Below are positions 1-13,022 of a DNA stretch of 64,000 bases, in pieces. The stretch is from Nisaea sp. (GTDB lineage Bacteria > Pseudomonadota > Alphaproteobacteria > Thalassobaculales > Thalassobaculaceae). The stretch is taken from NCBI RefSeq assembly GCF_017640745.1, contig NZ_JAEPQA010000002.1, positions 124,001 through 188,000 on the forward strand. The letters are read 5' to 3'. The translations under genes were made by a program, and so were the position numbers. The notes beneath the pieces are model-generated. The model saw only the letters and a program-made list of their open reading frames with translations. It was not told the origin of the DNA and did not search any database. Numbering within the stretch: the first letter of the stretch is position 1; the number at the start of each line of letters is the position of its first letter.

Positions 1-333
1 ATGATGAACGCGGATGCGCTGAAAAAGCGGCCGCGCAGCGCGCCGGAGCATGGCGAGCTGCCGGTGCTGTTCCTTGGACAGGTCGCCGTGAGCGAGGTCG
101 CTCAGGGGCAGGGGATCGGCTCGATCCTGATGCATCATGTTTTCGCGAAGGCCTGCGCCATCGCGGATCATGCAGGGTGTTTCGCCATTGTACTCGACGT
201 CATGTCGGACGGTGGTGGAGAGGCCTTCGAACGGCGCAGAGGCTGGTACGCCGAATTCGGATTCCAACCCTTCGCGAGCAATCCCGCACGCATGTTCATG
301 ACGATGAAGCAGGTGCGGACATTGGTTGACTGA
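1..333 (+). CDS. GNAT N-acetyltransferase, C-terminal part (TacT-like toxin family), 5' truncated by window edge
   Basis: LGQVAVSEVAQGQGIGSILM acetyl-CoA binding motif and C-terminal YAEFGFQPF...MFMTMKQVRTL typical of TacT/DUF1778-partner GNATs; too short for a full domain. Confidence 0.7.
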   Translation: MMNADALKKRPRSAPEHGELPVLFLGQVAVSEVAQGQGIGSILMHHVFAKACAIADHAGCFAIVLDVMSDGGGEAFERRRGWYAEFGFQPFASNPARMFMTMKQVRTLVD

Positions 334-336
334 AAC

Positions 337-366
337 AGAAACGGCCCCTCGAAAGGGGCCGTTTCT
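337..366. terminator. Perfect 13-bp stem with CGAA tetraloop between convergent genes (bidirectional terminator candidate)
   Basis: agaaacggcccct-cgaa-aggggccgtttct lies between the stop of the GNAT ORF (+) and the stop of clpB (-). Confidence 0.8.
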
Positions 367-384
367 CGCTCAGGTTTGATCTGT

Positions 385-3003
<2,619 letters not shown>

Positions 3004-3216
3004 CGGATATCTCCTTCGTACCGCAAGGTTTGCCGATACGGCCCCGAACACCCCGAACCGGCGGTGCTGAAGCCATTTTTCAGAAAGCCCCGGCGACCGT
3101 TAAGCATCGCCGATTACTCCCTGACTGGGAAGGTTCCATGACCCGAAAGCGGCGTCCGGAACCCGCATCACAGATATGGGGAGCCGCTTGCCCGCCGCAA
3201 GAGGCCGCGATCCGTG

Positions 3217-3244
3217 TTGACAGCCTTCCGAAGCCATTTATGGT
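3217..3244 (+). promoter_or_regulatory. Candidate sigma70 promoter TTGACA-N16-TATGGT
   Basis: Exact -35 hexamer with weak -10, a few nt upstream of the ATG of the MOSC gene. Confidence 0.35.
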
Positions 3245-3254
3245 GCGGTGCACT

Positions 3255-4016
3255 ATGGGAAAAGTCAGCGCGATCTACAGATTCCCCGTCAAGGGCATGA
3301 CCGGAGAGTCCCTGGAGAGCGTTCCGCTCGAGGCGGGGCGCATGCTCCCCAATGACCGTCGTTTCGGAATCCTCCATGGCGGAGCCGCCCGGCGCGCCGA
3401 GGCGGGCGACCGCGACTGGAAAGCGAAAGCCAATTTTCTTCAGCTTGCCCAGGTTGAGAAACTCGCCCAGCTCGAGGCCCGTTTCGACGACGGGAGCGAG
3501 ATCCTGCAGATCTGGCGCAAGGGCCGCAACGTCTCCAGCGGTAAGCTCACCGACGTCAATGGACGGACGGTCCTGGAACAGTTCTTCGCCGCCTTCATGG
3601 CGAAGGAAAGCCGGGGCCAGCCGCGCATTGTCGAGAGCGGGGAGCAGCCCTATTCCGACGTGAAGGTACCGTTCGTCTCCATGATCAATCTGGAAAGCGT
3701 GCGCGATCTGGAACGCGTGGTCGGCCGCAAGGTCGATCCGCTGAGGTTCCGCGGCAATATCCTGATCGAGGGCGTGCCCGCCTGGGAGGAATTCACCTGG
3801 GTCGGCAGGAAGGTGCGGATCGGCGATGCGGAAGTGACGGTGGCCGAGCGGATCGGACGGTGCGCCGCGACCAATGTCGATCCGTCGACCGCGGAACGCG
3901 ACCTGACCATCCCGCGCGACCTGCAGAACGGCTTCGGCCACACCGATTGCGGCATCTATGTCGATGTCACCGGCAGCGGGACCGTGAAGGTCGGGGATCC
4001 GGTCGAGCCGGTCTGA
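3255..4016 (+). CDS. MOSC domain-containing protein
   Basis: N-terminal IYRFPVKGMTGESLESVPL and downstream RCAATNVDPSTAERDLTIPRDL typical of MOSC/MOSC_N proteins. Confidence 0.85.
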   Translation: MGKVSAIYRFPVKGMTGESLESVPLEAGRMLPNDRRFGILHGGAARRAEAGDRDWKAKANFLQLAQVEKLAQLEARFDDGSEILQIWRKGRNVSSGKLTDVNGRTVLEQFFAAFMAKESRGQPRIVESGEQPYSDVKVPFVSMINLESVRDLERVVGRKVDPLRFRGNILIEGVPAWEEFTWVGRKVRIGDAEVTVAERIGRCAATNVDPSTAERDLTIPRDLQNGFGHTDCGIYVDVTGSGTVKVGDPVEPV

Positions 4017-4021
4017 GCGGG

Positions 4022-4459
4022 ATGCGAACCGTACCGACGTTGCGCGGTCTGAGGGCTGGGGACGCACCGGCTGTTGCTGCCCTGACGGTGCAGCTCGGCT
4101 ATGAGCTCGATCCCGGGACGGCCGGAGACCGGATCGCATCGGTGCTGGATGCCGAAGGGCACCATGCCTTCGGCGCCTTCCTTGACGAGAAGCTGATCGG
4201 TTATCTGCATTGTTTCGACCGTCCGTCGATCGAGAAGGGGCGGGGGCTCGTCGTGCAGGCGCTGGTTGTTGACGAGACCGTCCGGGGAACGGGCGCCGGG
4301 CGCCTGCTGATGGCGGAGGCGGAGCGTCTCGCCTGCGAACTCGGCTGCACCGCCGTGTCGCTGTCGTCCGGCGAACGCCGAGCCGGAGCACACGCCTTTT
4401 ACGAGCGGCTCGGCTATCGGAACTCGTCGGCCTCGCGGTTCTTCACCAAGATTCTCTGA
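4022..4459 (+). CDS. GNAT family N-acetyltransferase
   Basis: VQALVVDETVRGTGAGRLLMAEAE acetyl-CoA motif; FYERLGYR C-terminal motif. Confidence 0.85.
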   Translation: MRTVPTLRGLRAGDAPAVAALTVQLGYELDPGTAGDRIASVLDAEGHHAFGAFLDEKLIGYLHCFDRPSIEKGRGLVVQALVVDETVRGTGAGRLLMAEAERLACELGCTAVSLSSGERRAGAHAFYERLGYRNSSASRFFTKIL

Positions 4460-4475
4460 GTCCAGACAAAGAAAA

Positions 4476-4501
4476 ACCGGCCTACGTTGCCGCAGGCCGG
4501 T
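4476..4501 (-). terminator. Hairpin terminator for the DUF4167 gene
   Basis: Inverted repeat ACCGGCCT...AGGCCGGT; on the minus strand followed by a T-run. Confidence 0.6.
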
Positions 4502-4523
4502 CTTCATCGACAATTTTTCGGTA

Positions 4524-5258
4524 TCAGTCCTCGCCGGCAAGCGGCAGGGCCTGTTCCTCCGGAGCGGCAACCTTGCGCGGGCGGCCGCGCCGGCGGACCG
4601 GCTTCGGTTCTTCGCCCGCATCGGCCTGTTCGCCTTCCTCTGCGGCAGTGCCGGGGATCGCCTTCGGCAGCCCCGAATCGCTGGCGCCGAGCATGGCGCG
4701 AAGGGCGGCATCGTTGTCCGAACCGCTGGCTCCGGCTTCCGGAGCGCCGCCTCCGTTCCGGCGCCGGCGCGGCGGCCGTGCCGGCCGTTCCTGCTGCTGG
4801 TCGTCCTGCTCGGCCGCTTCGGCATCCTGACGCCGCTCGCTGCGAGTCCGGCGTGGCGACGACTGATCGTCGTCGGACCGATGCTGCTGCTGCTGAGGCT
4901 GCGGCTGGTCGTTCTGCTCGTCGCCGTCGTTGTCGCTGTCGCCACGCTGCTGGAAGTCCGGCTGGGAGCCGCTCTCCTGCTGTGCGGCGTTGCGGCGCGC
5001 CTCGTTCTCTTCATTGTACATGCTGTAGATGCGGAAATAGTGGTCCGCATGCTGGAAGAGGCTCTCCGCCAGCACCCGGTCTCCCGCCGTCGAGGCATCG
5101 CGGGCCAGCGTCAGGTATTTCTCGTAGACCTGATGCGCATTGCCGCGGATCCGCACATCGGGCCCGTTGCTGTCGAACGTTTGATTCCTGTTGGGGACAT
5201 TCGGGCGGCGATTGTTGCCGCGACCCCGCCCACGCTTTGAATGGGGACCTTGTCTCAT
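4524..5258 (-). CDS. DUF4167 domain-containing protein
   Basis: N-terminal RGRGNNRR...FDSNGPDVRIRGNAHQVYEKYLTLARDASTAGDRVLAESLFQHADHYFRI, low-complexity Q/D/R-rich C-terminus. Confidence 0.9.
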   Translation of the reverse strand: MRQGPHSKRGRGRGNNRRPNVPNRNQTFDSNGPDVRIRGNAHQVYEKYLTLARDASTAGDRVLAESLFQHADHYFRIYSMYNEENEARRNAAQQESGSQPDFQQRGDSDNDGDEQNDQPQPQQQQHRSDDDQSSPRRTRSERRQDAEAAEQDDQQQERPARPPRRRRNGGGAPEAGASGSDNDAALRAMLGASDSGLPKAIPGTAAEEGEQADAGEEPKPVRRRGRPRKVAAPEEQALPLAGED

Positions 5259-5521
5259 GGTCGATTACTTTGCCGTTGTGTAGGGGAGCCAAATTTGGCG
5301 CCCGAGCCAAAACACCGATCCACACCGCGTGTGTGATCGAAACATCCGGTCGCCATCGGACGGACTGTTTCCGAACCGATGCGCTGATTTCTTACCGGGA
5401 TGGTTTCCAGCAACAGCGTCTGCCCCCTCGGCACCTGTTGCATGGGAAGAGACTAGCGGTTTGAGACAGCTATTCCAAGTTCTAAATCCCGCAATCCAAA
5501 AGGGCTTTTTCCCGGGGCGGA

Positions 5522-6382
5522 TCAGGTTCGCCGCACCAGAATGCATCTTCGAATGCCTGCGAGATCATTCCGGAAACCGGTCACGACGAGTCCTGCCGAC
5601 CGCATGAGGCGTGCGATGTCGTCACCCTGACCTTCACCGAATTCGAGCACGGCGACCCCCTTTTCGGAGAGGAGGGAATCCAAGCTTTCCGCGATGTTAC
5701 GGTAGGCATCGAGCCCATCCATACCCCCGTCCAGCGCACCTCGCGGATCGTGGTCCCGCACTTCCGGTTGCAGCGAATCAATCTCCGATGTGGGGATGTA
5801 GGGAGGGTTCGAGAGCACGACATCGAACGGACCTGTCACGTTCGAACCCCAGGAAGAACAGATCATTCGTGCACGGTCGGAAAGAGATAGTTTCTGCGCG
5901 TTTCGGCTCGCCACGGCAATGCAGTCCGGATCGATATCTACCCCCGTGCCCGATGCGTTCGGATATTCGCTGAGGGCGGCGAGCAGCAGGCATCCGGTAC
6001 CTGTTCCGAGATCCAGAATGCTTAGCGGTGCCGAGCGGTCCGGAAAGCGCTCCCGAAGTGCGTCGACGAGGGTTTCGCTGTCCGGACGCGGATCGAGGGT
6101 CGCTGGGGAGAGCTCGAATTCGAGGCTCCAGAACTCCCGGCTGCCGAGAATGCGGGATACCGGCTCTCCGGCGCTGCGCCGCTCCAGAAAGGCTTCGAAA
6201 CGGGCGGCAGGCGCGGCCGGTACCGTCTCGTCTTCCCGGCCGTGCAGCCGTCCGCTCTCACCGAGCGCGAAGGCCAGAAGAAGGCGCGCGTCTAGGCGCG
6301 GCGAGTCGGCGCCGGCGGCGGAGAGCCGGCGCATCGCGCCGGTTATCAGCGCGCCGATCGTGGGGTCGGCTTCCGAGGCCAT
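5522..6382 (-). CDS. prmC: Peptide chain release factor N5-glutamine methyltransferase
   Basis: NPPYIP motif, DLGTGTGCLLLAAL SAM motif, adjacent to prfA. Confidence 0.94.
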   Translation of the reverse strand: MASEADPTIGALITGAMRRLSAAGADSPRLDARLLLAFALGESGRLHGREDETVPAAPAARFEAFLERRSAGEPVSRILGSREFWSLEFELSPATLDPRPDSETLVDALRERFPDRSAPLSILDLGTGTGCLLLAALSEYPNASGTGVDIDPDCIAVASRNAQKLSLSDRARMICSSWGSNVTGPFDVVLSNPPYIPTSEIDSLQPEVRDHDPRGALDGGMDGLDAYRNIAESLDSLLSEKGVAVLEFGEGQGDDIARLMRSAGLVVTGFRNDLAGIRRCILVRRT

Positions 6383-7446
6383 CAGGAAAGCGCCGCGAGG
6401 CGGGCCGCTTCGTCTTCTGCGGTCAGCGCATCGACCAGCTCGTCCAGCGCCTCTCCCGAGATCACCTTGTCGATCTTGTAGAGCGTCAGGTTGATCCGGT
6501 GGTCGGTGACCCGGCCCTGGGGGAAGTTGTAGGTCCGGATCCGTTCGGACCGGTCGCCGCTGCCGACCTGGCCCTTGCGGTCGGCCGCACGCTCGTCGGC
6601 GAGACGCTGGCGTTCGTGGTCGTAGAGCCGGGCGCGGAGGATCTTCATCGCCTTGGCGCGGTTCTTGTGCTGCGATTTCTCGTCCTGCTGCGAGACCACG
6701 ATTCCGGACGGGATGTGGGTGATGCGGACGGCGCTTTCCGTCGTGTTCACGTGCTGGCCGCCGGCGCCGCTGGCGCGGAACACATCGACGCGGAGATCCT
6801 TCTCCTCGATCTCGAGATCGACATCCTCGGCTTCGGGCAGGACGGCAACGGTCGCGGCCGAGGTGTGAATGCGTCCGCCGGATTCCGTCACCGGCACGCG
6901 CTGTACCCGGTGCACGCCGGATTCGAATTTGAGCCGCGCGAAGACCGAGCGACCGCTGATCTCGGCGATGGCTTCCTTGTAGCCGCCGATATCGTTCTCC
7001 GAAATCTCCATGATCTCGAACTTCCAGCCTTTCTGGGCGGCGTAGCGCTGGTACATGCCGAAGAGATCGCTGGCAAACAGGGCGGCTTCGTCGCCGCCGG
7101 TTCCGGCGCGGACTTCGAGGATCGCGTTCTTCTCGTCCGCTTCGTCCTTCGGCAGCAGCAGGATCTGAACCTCATGCTCAAGCGCCGGAAGTTCTTTTTC
7201 CAGGCGCTCGATCTCCTCCGCCGCCATGTCTTCCATGTCGGGGTCCTCAAGCAGGCTCCGCGCGTCCTCGAGTTCCTTGCGCATTTCCTTCAGCTCGGTG
7301 ACCTTCTCGGCCACGGGCGCGAGTTCGGACAGCTCGCGGGAGAGTTTCGCGATGTCCTGCGAGGCAACGCCGTCGCCGGAAGCGAGCATCGCTTCCAGTT
7401 CCTTGTGTCGGGCGAGCACGCGTTCGAGATTTGCCTGCAGGCTCAC
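6382..7446 (-). CDS. prfA: Peptide chain release factor 1
   Basis: GGQ motif in [26 protein letters not shown]. Confidence 0.97.
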   Translation of the reverse strand: MSLQANLERVLARHKELEAMLASGDGVASQDIAKLSRELSELAPVAEKVTELKEMRKELEDARSLLEDPDMEDMAAEEIERLEKELPALEHEVQILLLPKDEADEKNAILEVRAGTGGDEAALFASDLFGMYQRYAAQKGWKFEIMEISENDIGGYKEAIAEISGRSVFARLKFESGVHRVQRVPVTESGGRIHTSAATVAVLPEAEDVDLEIEEKDLRVDVFRASGAGGQHVNTTESAVRITHIPSGIVVSQQDEKSQHKNRAKAMKILRARLYDHERQRLADERAADRKGQVGSGDRSERIRTYNFPQGRVTDHRINLTLYKIDKVISGEALDELVDALTAEDEAARLAALS

Positions 7447-8735
7447 TCGTCTTCTCCTTGTTCTTCGTCGAGACCGAACAGCTCCACCAGCGTGGCGATG
7501 GTCCGGTCGTCCAGTGTCTCGGTGGCGGCGAGGCGCCGCAGGTGCTCCGACGGCGCATGCAGGATGCGCTTGAGGAGAAGCCGCGTCGCTTCCTCCGCGG
7601 TCAGGTTCGGCTGTTCCTCGTGCAGCGCCGTCCGCATCGCTTCCAGATGCTGCCGTATGCGCACGATGGCCGGCGCCGCGGTGCGCCCGCTCTGGTCCGA
7701 AAGGAACCGGGCAACAGCCGCAGCGACCAGCTCGCGGGCCCGGTCCGCCTCCGCCCGGCGCGCGTTCTTGCCTTCGGTGGCGGTGCGCTCCAGATCCTCA
7801 AGGTCGAAGAGGAAGGCTTCGTCGATCCGGTTGATTGCGGGATCGATATCCGGCGGCACCGAGAGATCGACCAGGAAGATCGGGCGATAGCGGCGCTTCT
7901 GCAAGGCGCTCTCGATCATTTCCGCGCTCAGCAGGGCGCGGCCTTCGCCGACGGCCGCGATCACGATGTCAGCTTCCGTGAGCGCGGAGGAGAGTTCCGC
8001 GAACGGCCGGAAATGCGCTTCGAGAGATTTCGCGGTCGCCTGTGCCCTGCGGTCGATCCGGTCGATTACAGTCACCGGTGTGCCGTGCCCGTCGCGCAGC
8101 TGCTCGGCAAGGATGAGCCCGAGCTCACCGGCGCCCAGAAGCAGGGCCTTCGTACTGTCGAGCGCGCCATGGACGTCCTTGGCGACGGCGAGGGCGGCGG
8201 CCGCGATGGAGACCGGACCTTCGGCGATGCGGGTTTCGCGGCGGACCTGCCGGGCGGCCTCGAAGGCGGCGCTCATGGTCGCGTCGATCAGCGGGCCGGA
8301 GGATTTCAGGCTGCGGGCGAGACGGTGACCGGCCCGCATCTGGCCGAGGATCTGGGGCTCGCCGATCACCTGGCTGTCGAGAGAGGCCGCGACCCTGAAG
8401 AGATGGGCGACGGCATCGCCGCCGACATGGCGATAGAGCAGGGGTTCCAGCAGCGCCGGGTCGAGTCCGACCGGGGCGCAGAGGATCTTCGCGATCACGC
8501 TGCGCGCTTCCTCGGGGTTGGGGAAGACGCCCGCGACCTCGACCCGGTCGCAGGTCGAGAGCGGCATCGCCTCCTCGACCCCGAAGACGCGGAGCGACCG
8601 CAGAACGACCGGCAGTTCCTCGTCGGCGACGAAGAGCTGCTCGCGGATCGCATCCGGACAGGTGCGGTGGTTGACGCCGACGACGGCGAAACGGTGCAGG
8701 TCCTGAAAGAGCGGGGAAGCGGGGCGGTCCGCCAA
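7443..8735 (-). CDS. hemA: Glutamyl-tRNA reductase
   Basis: [46 protein letters not shown]. Confidence 0.92.
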   Translation of the reverse strand: MADRPASPLFQDLHRFAVVGVNHRTCPDAIREQLFVADEELPVVLRSLRVFGVEEAMPLSTCDRVEVAGVFPNPEEARSVIAKILCAPVGLDPALLEPLLYRHVGGDAVAHLFRVAASLDSQVIGEPQILGQMRAGHRLARSLKSSGPLIDATMSAAFEAARQVRRETRIAEGPVSIAAAALAVAKDVHGALDSTKALLLGAGELGLILAEQLRDGHGTPVTVIDRIDRRAQATAKSLEAHFRPFAELSSALTEADIVIAAVGEGRALLSAEMIESALQKRRYRPIFLVDLSVPPDIDPAINRIDEAFLFDLEDLERTATEGKNARRAEADRARELVAAAVARFLSDQSGRTAAPAIVRIRQHLEAMRTALHEEQPNLTAEEATRLLLKRILHAPSEHLRRLAATETLDDRTIATLVELFGLDEEQGEDE

Positions 8736-8747
8736 AACCGGGCCTCG

Positions 8748-9992
8748 CTAGACCTCGGCTTTGAGATGGTCCCCGATCTTGCCCAGCGCGATTTCGGTCT
8801 GGGTGCCTGAATCCAGGTCCCGGACGGTCGCGACGCCGTTTTCGAGTTCCGTCTCGCCGAGAATGACGGCGTGGCTGGCACCGAGTTTGTTGGCCCGCTT
8901 CATGCGTTTTCCAAGATTGCCCGAATAACCCATTTCGACAGCTATGCCGGCCTTGCGCAAGTCATGGCTGAGCTTGATCGCCGCGATGGCGGCTTCTTCG
9001 CCGACCGGGATCACCGCGACCGGGCGTGCGGGGGCTGCCGGTGCCTCGATCATCATCGCGATGCGCTCGATGCCCGCCGCCCAGCCGACGCCGGGGGTGG
9101 ACGGGCCGCCCATCATCTCGACCAGACCGTCATAGCGCCCGCCGGCCATTACCGTGCCCTGCGCGCCGAGGCGGTCGGTCACGAACTCGTAGGCGGTGTG
9201 GCAATAGTAGTCGAGGCCGCGCACGAGCCGGTCGTTCTGCCGGTAGGGTACGCCGACGGCCTCGAGACCGGCCTTTACCGTACCGTAGAAGTCCTGGCTT
9301 GCCGCGTTCAGATAATCGCCGAAGGAGGGAGCGTTGGCGACGATCGCCCGATCGCCCTCGTCCTTGCTGTCGAGGATGCGCAGCGGGTTCACCTCGAGGC
9401 GGCGCAGGCTGTCCTCGGAGAGGCCGTCCTTGTGGCCGATCAGGTAGTCGACCAGCGCCGTACGGTAGGCCTCGCGGCTCTCGGTGTCGCCGAGCGTGTT
9501 CAGCTCAAGCACGACGCCGTCGAAAATCCCGAGCGCGTCGAGAATGTCGGCGCCGACAGTGATGACCTCGATATCGGCCTGCGGTGCCGGGACACCGAGC
9601 AGCTCCACGCCGATCTGGTGGAACTGGCGCTGGCGGCCCTTCTGCGGACGCTCGTAGCGGAACATCGGGCCCTGGTAGAACAGCTTCAGCGGCAGGTCCT
9701 GGGTCAGGCCGCCGGAGATCAGGGCGCGGGCTACGCCGGCGGTTCCCTCCGGGCGCAGGGTAATGGTCTCGCCGCCGCGGTCGGTGAAGCTGTACATCTC
9801 CTTCGAGACCACGTCCGAGGTCTCGCCGAGCGTGCGGGCGAAGACTTCGGTGAATTCGAAGATCGGCGTCTGGATCTCGCTGAAACCGTACCGGGCCGCG
9901 GTCGCGAGCGCGGTTTCCACAACATGGCGATGCCGCCGCGCGTCCTCGCCGAGCAGGTCGTGGGTGCCGCGAACGGGTTGCAGTTTCGCCAT
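8748..9992 (-). CDS. hisS: Histidine--tRNA ligase
   Basis: [18 protein letters not shown] start, motif 2 [30 protein letters not shown]. Confidence 0.96.
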   Translation of the reverse strand: MAKLQPVRGTHDLLGEDARRHRHVVETALATAARYGFSEIQTPIFEFTEVFARTLGETSDVVSKEMYSFTDRGGETITLRPEGTAGVARALISGGLTQDLPLKLFYQGPMFRYERPQKGRQRQFHQIGVELLGVPAPQADIEVITVGADILDALGIFDGVVLELNTLGDTESREAYRTALVDYLIGHKDGLSEDSLRRLEVNPLRILDSKDEGDRAIVANAPSFGDYLNAASQDFYGTVKAGLEAVGVPYRQNDRLVRGLDYYCHTAYEFVTDRLGAQGTVMAGGRYDGLVEMMGGPSTPGVGWAAGIERIAMMIEAPAAPARPVAVIPVGEEAAIAAIKLSHDLRKAGIAVEMGYSGNLGKRMKRANKLGASHAVILGETELENGVATVRDLDSGTQTEIALGKIGDHLKAEV

Positions 9993-10114
9993 TGGTCCGG
10001 TCCTTTCAAACGCACCCGCGGCGAGATGCGCGCGGGCGGCTCGGTTTATGCCGCGAAATCGGCTCGGATTCAAACGGATGAGATGATTTCAGGCCCTGAA
10101 TCCGCTTTCCCGGA

Positions 10115-11257
10115 TCAGGAGGCTGCCGGAGAGACCGCGACGGCGGCCTGTTCGGCGGCCAGTTCCTTCTCGATCTCCGCCGCCTTCTCTTCGACCAGCG
10201 AGACCAGATGATCGACGATGCTCTCGTCTTTCAGGCGGTGGTGCGGCAGGCCGGCGATATAGACCTGGTGCGTGCCCTTGCCCCCGCCGGTGAAGCCGAT
10301 ATCGGTCTCTCGGGCCTCGCCCGGACCGTTCACCACGCAGCCGATCACCGAGAGGGTCATCGGCGTGGTGATGTGGGAGAGCCGCTGCTCGAGAACCTCG
10401 ACGGTCTTGATGACGTCGAACTGCTGGCGGGCGCAGGACGGACAGGAAATCACGTTCACGCCGCGGTGGCGCAGGTTCAGCGACTTCAGGATGTCGAAGC
10501 CGACCTTCACCTCGTCCACGGGATCGGAGGAGAGGGAAACGCGGATCGTGTCGCCGATCCCGCTCCACAGCAGCATGCCCATGCCGATCGAGCTTTTCAC
10601 CGAGCCGATGCGGAACCCGCCGGCTTCGGTGATGCCGAGATGCAGCGGGTAGTCGCAGGCGTCCGCGAGGCCCTGATAGGCGGCGACGGCAAGGAATACG
10701 TCGGAGGCCTTCACGCTGATCTTGGTCTCGAAGAAATCGTTGTCCTCGAGGATCTTCAGGTGGTCGAGCGCGCTTTCGACCATCGCCTCGGGGCAGGGCT
10801 CGCCGTATTTCTCCAGCAGGTGCTTCTCGAGGCTCCCGGCATTGACGCCGACGCGGATCGAGCAGCCGTGATCCTTGGCCGCCTTCACCACCTCGCGCAC
10901 CCGGTCGGCGCTGCCGATATTGCCCGGATTGATGCGCAGGCAGGCGGCGCCCGCCTCGGCGGCCTCGATGGCCCGTTTGTAGTGGAAATGGATGTCGGCC
11001 ACGATCGGCACCGGGCTCGCCTTGACGATCTCCGGCATCGCGGCGGTCGAGGCCTCGTCCGGGCAGGAGACGCGCACGATGTCGGCCCCGGCGTCGGCGC
11101 AGGCCTGGATCTGCGCGATCGTCGCCTTGGCGTCGGCGGTCAGTGTGTTCGTCATGGTCTGCACGGTGATCGGGGCATCGCCGCCGACCAGCACGTTTCC
11201 GACGCGGATCTGACGGGACTTGCGCCGGTGGATGTCGCGGTAGGGCCGCACGCTCAT
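10115..11257 (-). CDS. ispG: 4-hydroxy-3-methylbut-2-en-1-yl diphosphate synthase
   Basis: GcpE family signature [19 protein letters not shown] and [12 protein letters not shown] Fe-S cysteines. Confidence 0.96.
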   Translation of the reverse strand: MSVRPYRDIHRRKSRQIRVGNVLVGGDAPITVQTMTNTLTADAKATIAQIQACADAGADIVRVSCPDEASTAAMPEIVKASPVPIVADIHFHYKRAIEAAEAGAACLRINPGNIGSADRVREVVKAAKDHGCSIRVGVNAGSLEKHLLEKYGEPCPEAMVESALDHLKILEDNDFFETKISVKASDVFLAVAAYQGLADACDYPLHLGITEAGGFRIGSVKSSIGMGMLLWSGIGDTIRVSLSSDPVDEVKVGFDILKSLNLRHRGVNVISCPSCARQQFDVIKTVEVLEQRLSHITTPMTLSVIGCVVNGPGEARETDIGFTGGGKGTHQVYIAGLPHHRLKDESIVDHLVSLVEEKAAEIEKELAAEQAAVAVSPAAS

Positions 11258-11322
11258 GGGATGTTCCGCTCGCTTTCTCAGGCTAACTGCGAGATGGCGT
11301 TCGGGGTCTTATAAAGCAAGCA

Positions 11323-11344
11323 GGCGCCGCGGGTAAACGGCGCC
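11323..11344 (-). terminator. Possible hairpin terminator downstream of rodZ
   Basis: GGCGCC-N10-GGCGCC between rodZ stop and ispG start; only a weak T-rich tail. Confidence 0.3.
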
Positions 11345-11372
11345 TTCATGACGTTTGCACCGTGATGCGGGA

Positions 11373-12857
11373 TCAGTCGGCCGCGGTAAAGGTCAGCAGA
11401 CTCTCGTCGAGCGGGATATTGCGGGCGATTTTCCCGAACGGGCCGAGGCTGGGAGCTTCGGCACCGTTGATGGAAATCTTCAGCGCGCCCGCATTGCCGG
11501 TGAACAGTTTGAGCCCGCTGCGCACCGGGACCTCATAGGCCTCGCCCTTGCGCAGGATGCGCGTCAGGAGCGGCGTTGCGTCTTCGCCGCGCACCTGCAC
11601 CCAGCTGTCGTCCGTCGCGCTGATGACGATACGCGGACCCTCGTTCGATGCGGCCGGCGCCGGAGCCGGCTTGGAATCGATGGCGGCAGCCTCGGCATCA
11701 ACGGCGGACTGCGACGTGCTGCGTGAAACATCCGGGACGGCAGGAATATCGGTTGCGGCTGCTACCGGCCCCGGGGCCGCCGCCGGAACGCTGGCGACCT
11801 CGGTCGGCGCACTCGCGGCCGGTGCCGCCGTCGGGGCCGTTTGCTCGGTCACGGTCGTGGTCGCGGTCGCTGCCGGGATCGGCGCGGTGACCGGTTCGCT
11901 CTCTGCCTTCGCAATCTCTGTTGCCGCGGGTTCCGTCGCCGCGGGCGCGGCCGAGGGAGTCTCCGTCTCGCTATCGGCCACCGAGGGTTCGAGCGTGTCG
12001 GATGTGTCTGTCCGGACCGGCGCGTTCGCGGTGGCGATTTCGGCCCGGGTCTCGGTCTCAGTCGCTTCCGTCGCGGACGGCGTCTCAGCTGCAGGCTCGG
12101 TCGCAACGGCAAGCTGTTGCGGCTGCGATGCCGGCGCTTCGGCGCTCGTCGTGTCAGGCTGCGCTGCGGTTGCCGCCGGGGCCTGAGCCGTCGTGGCAGC
12201 GGATGCCGCGCTCTCGGGCTCGGCAGTCTTGATTGCCGGTTCCTCGAGCAGAAAAGCGAGACGGTCCGGAATGCCCGGCGTCAGGTCGGAGACCGCCGTG
12301 TCCGTGGTTGAGAAATAGTACCAGCCGCCGTAGCTGAGCGCGGCGAGCAGGACGCCGACGAACATCAGCGCGCCGCCCGGAACCTTGCCTTCCGGAGCGG
12401 GAGAGGGGAAGGAGAGCTGCGTCGGTTCCTGCAGCTTCTTCGCTTCCGCCTTGAAATCGGCGATCAGCTTTTCGGCGTCGAGGCCGACCAGCTGGCTGTA
12501 GCTCCGCACATAGCCGATGGCATATGTGAGACCGGGCAGATTGTCGAAATCGCCCGTCTCCAGTGCCTGGAGGTAGCTGCGCTGGATGCGCAATTGCTGG
12601 GCGACGTCCTGCAGCGAGAGATCTCTCTCCGTACGGCCGCGTTGCAGCAGCATTCCAACCGTGGAACCGGATCCACCTTCGGATTTCGGTTCAGCAGCAG
12701 AGCTCAAGGTCTTGATTTTCTTGCCTTCGGCAACAATCGGCTTCGAGGCGACAAGTCTCGGCGCCGTCGGCTCGGGCGTGACGTTCACGGCTTTTGACTT
12801 ATCGGCATCTTCGATGTGCCGGAGTCTTAACTTCGCCTTTGTGCTCATCTCATCCAC
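11373..12857 (-). CDS. rodZ: RodZ-like protein: HTH domain, single TM segment, A/T/E/P-rich periplasmic linker, DUF4115
   Basis: GMLLQRGRTERDLSLQDVAQQLRIQRSYLQALETGDFDNLPGLTYAIGYVRSYSQLVGLD; TM GGALMFVGVLLAALSYGGWYYFS; C-terminal WVQVRGEDATPLLTRILRKGEAYEVP. Confidence 0.85.
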   Translation of the reverse strand: MDEMSTKAKLRLRHIEDADKSKAVNVTPEPTAPRLVASKPIVAEGKKIKTLSSAAEPKSEGGSGSTVGMLLQRGRTERDLSLQDVAQQLRIQRSYLQALETGDFDNLPGLTYAIGYVRSYSQLVGLDAEKLIADFKAEAKKLQEPTQLSFPSPAPEGKVPGGALMFVGVLLAALSYGGWYYFSTTDTAVSDLTPGIPDRLAFLLEEPAIKTAEPESAASAATTAQAPAATAAQPDTTSAEAPASQPQQLAVATEPAAETPSATEATETETRAEIATANAPVRTDTSDTLEPSVADSETETPSAAPAATEPAATEIAKAESEPVTAPIPAATATTTVTEQTAPTAAPAASAPTEVASVPAAAPGPVAAATDIPAVPDVSRSTSQSAVDAEAAAIDSKPAPAPAASNEGPRIVISATDDSWVQVRGEDATPLLTRILRKGEAYEVPVRSGLKLFTGNAGALKISINGAEAPSLGPFGKIARNIPLDESLLTFTAAD

Positions 12858-13022
12858 GACCTAATTGCCCGCGAATATTTCATCCGCCCGACCACGCTAT
12901 TTCTGGAGCGACTACTGAGTAAAACTCGCAGAGGCACCACGGAGTAACCAGGCTCTAAGTGCCAAGTTAGATTAAATTGTCTAATGAATCAACGTTCTAT
13001 TCGAATTTTTCGAACTTAAGAC

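Noticed and set aside
6028-8810. Long plus-strand ORFs (620 aa and 459 aa) opposite prmC/prfA/hemA
   Set aside because: Antisense frames of well-identified genes; low-complexity Arg-rich sequence.
11548-12311. Ala/Ser/Val-rich ORFs opposite rodZ resembling repetitive cell-wall proteins
   Set aside because: They are the complement of the repetitive RodZ linker, not independent genes.
12990-13022. TTCGAA...TTCGAA inverted repeat downstream of ptsP as terminator
   Set aside because: Short AT-rich stem with a minimal loop and no T-tract; not strong enough to call.
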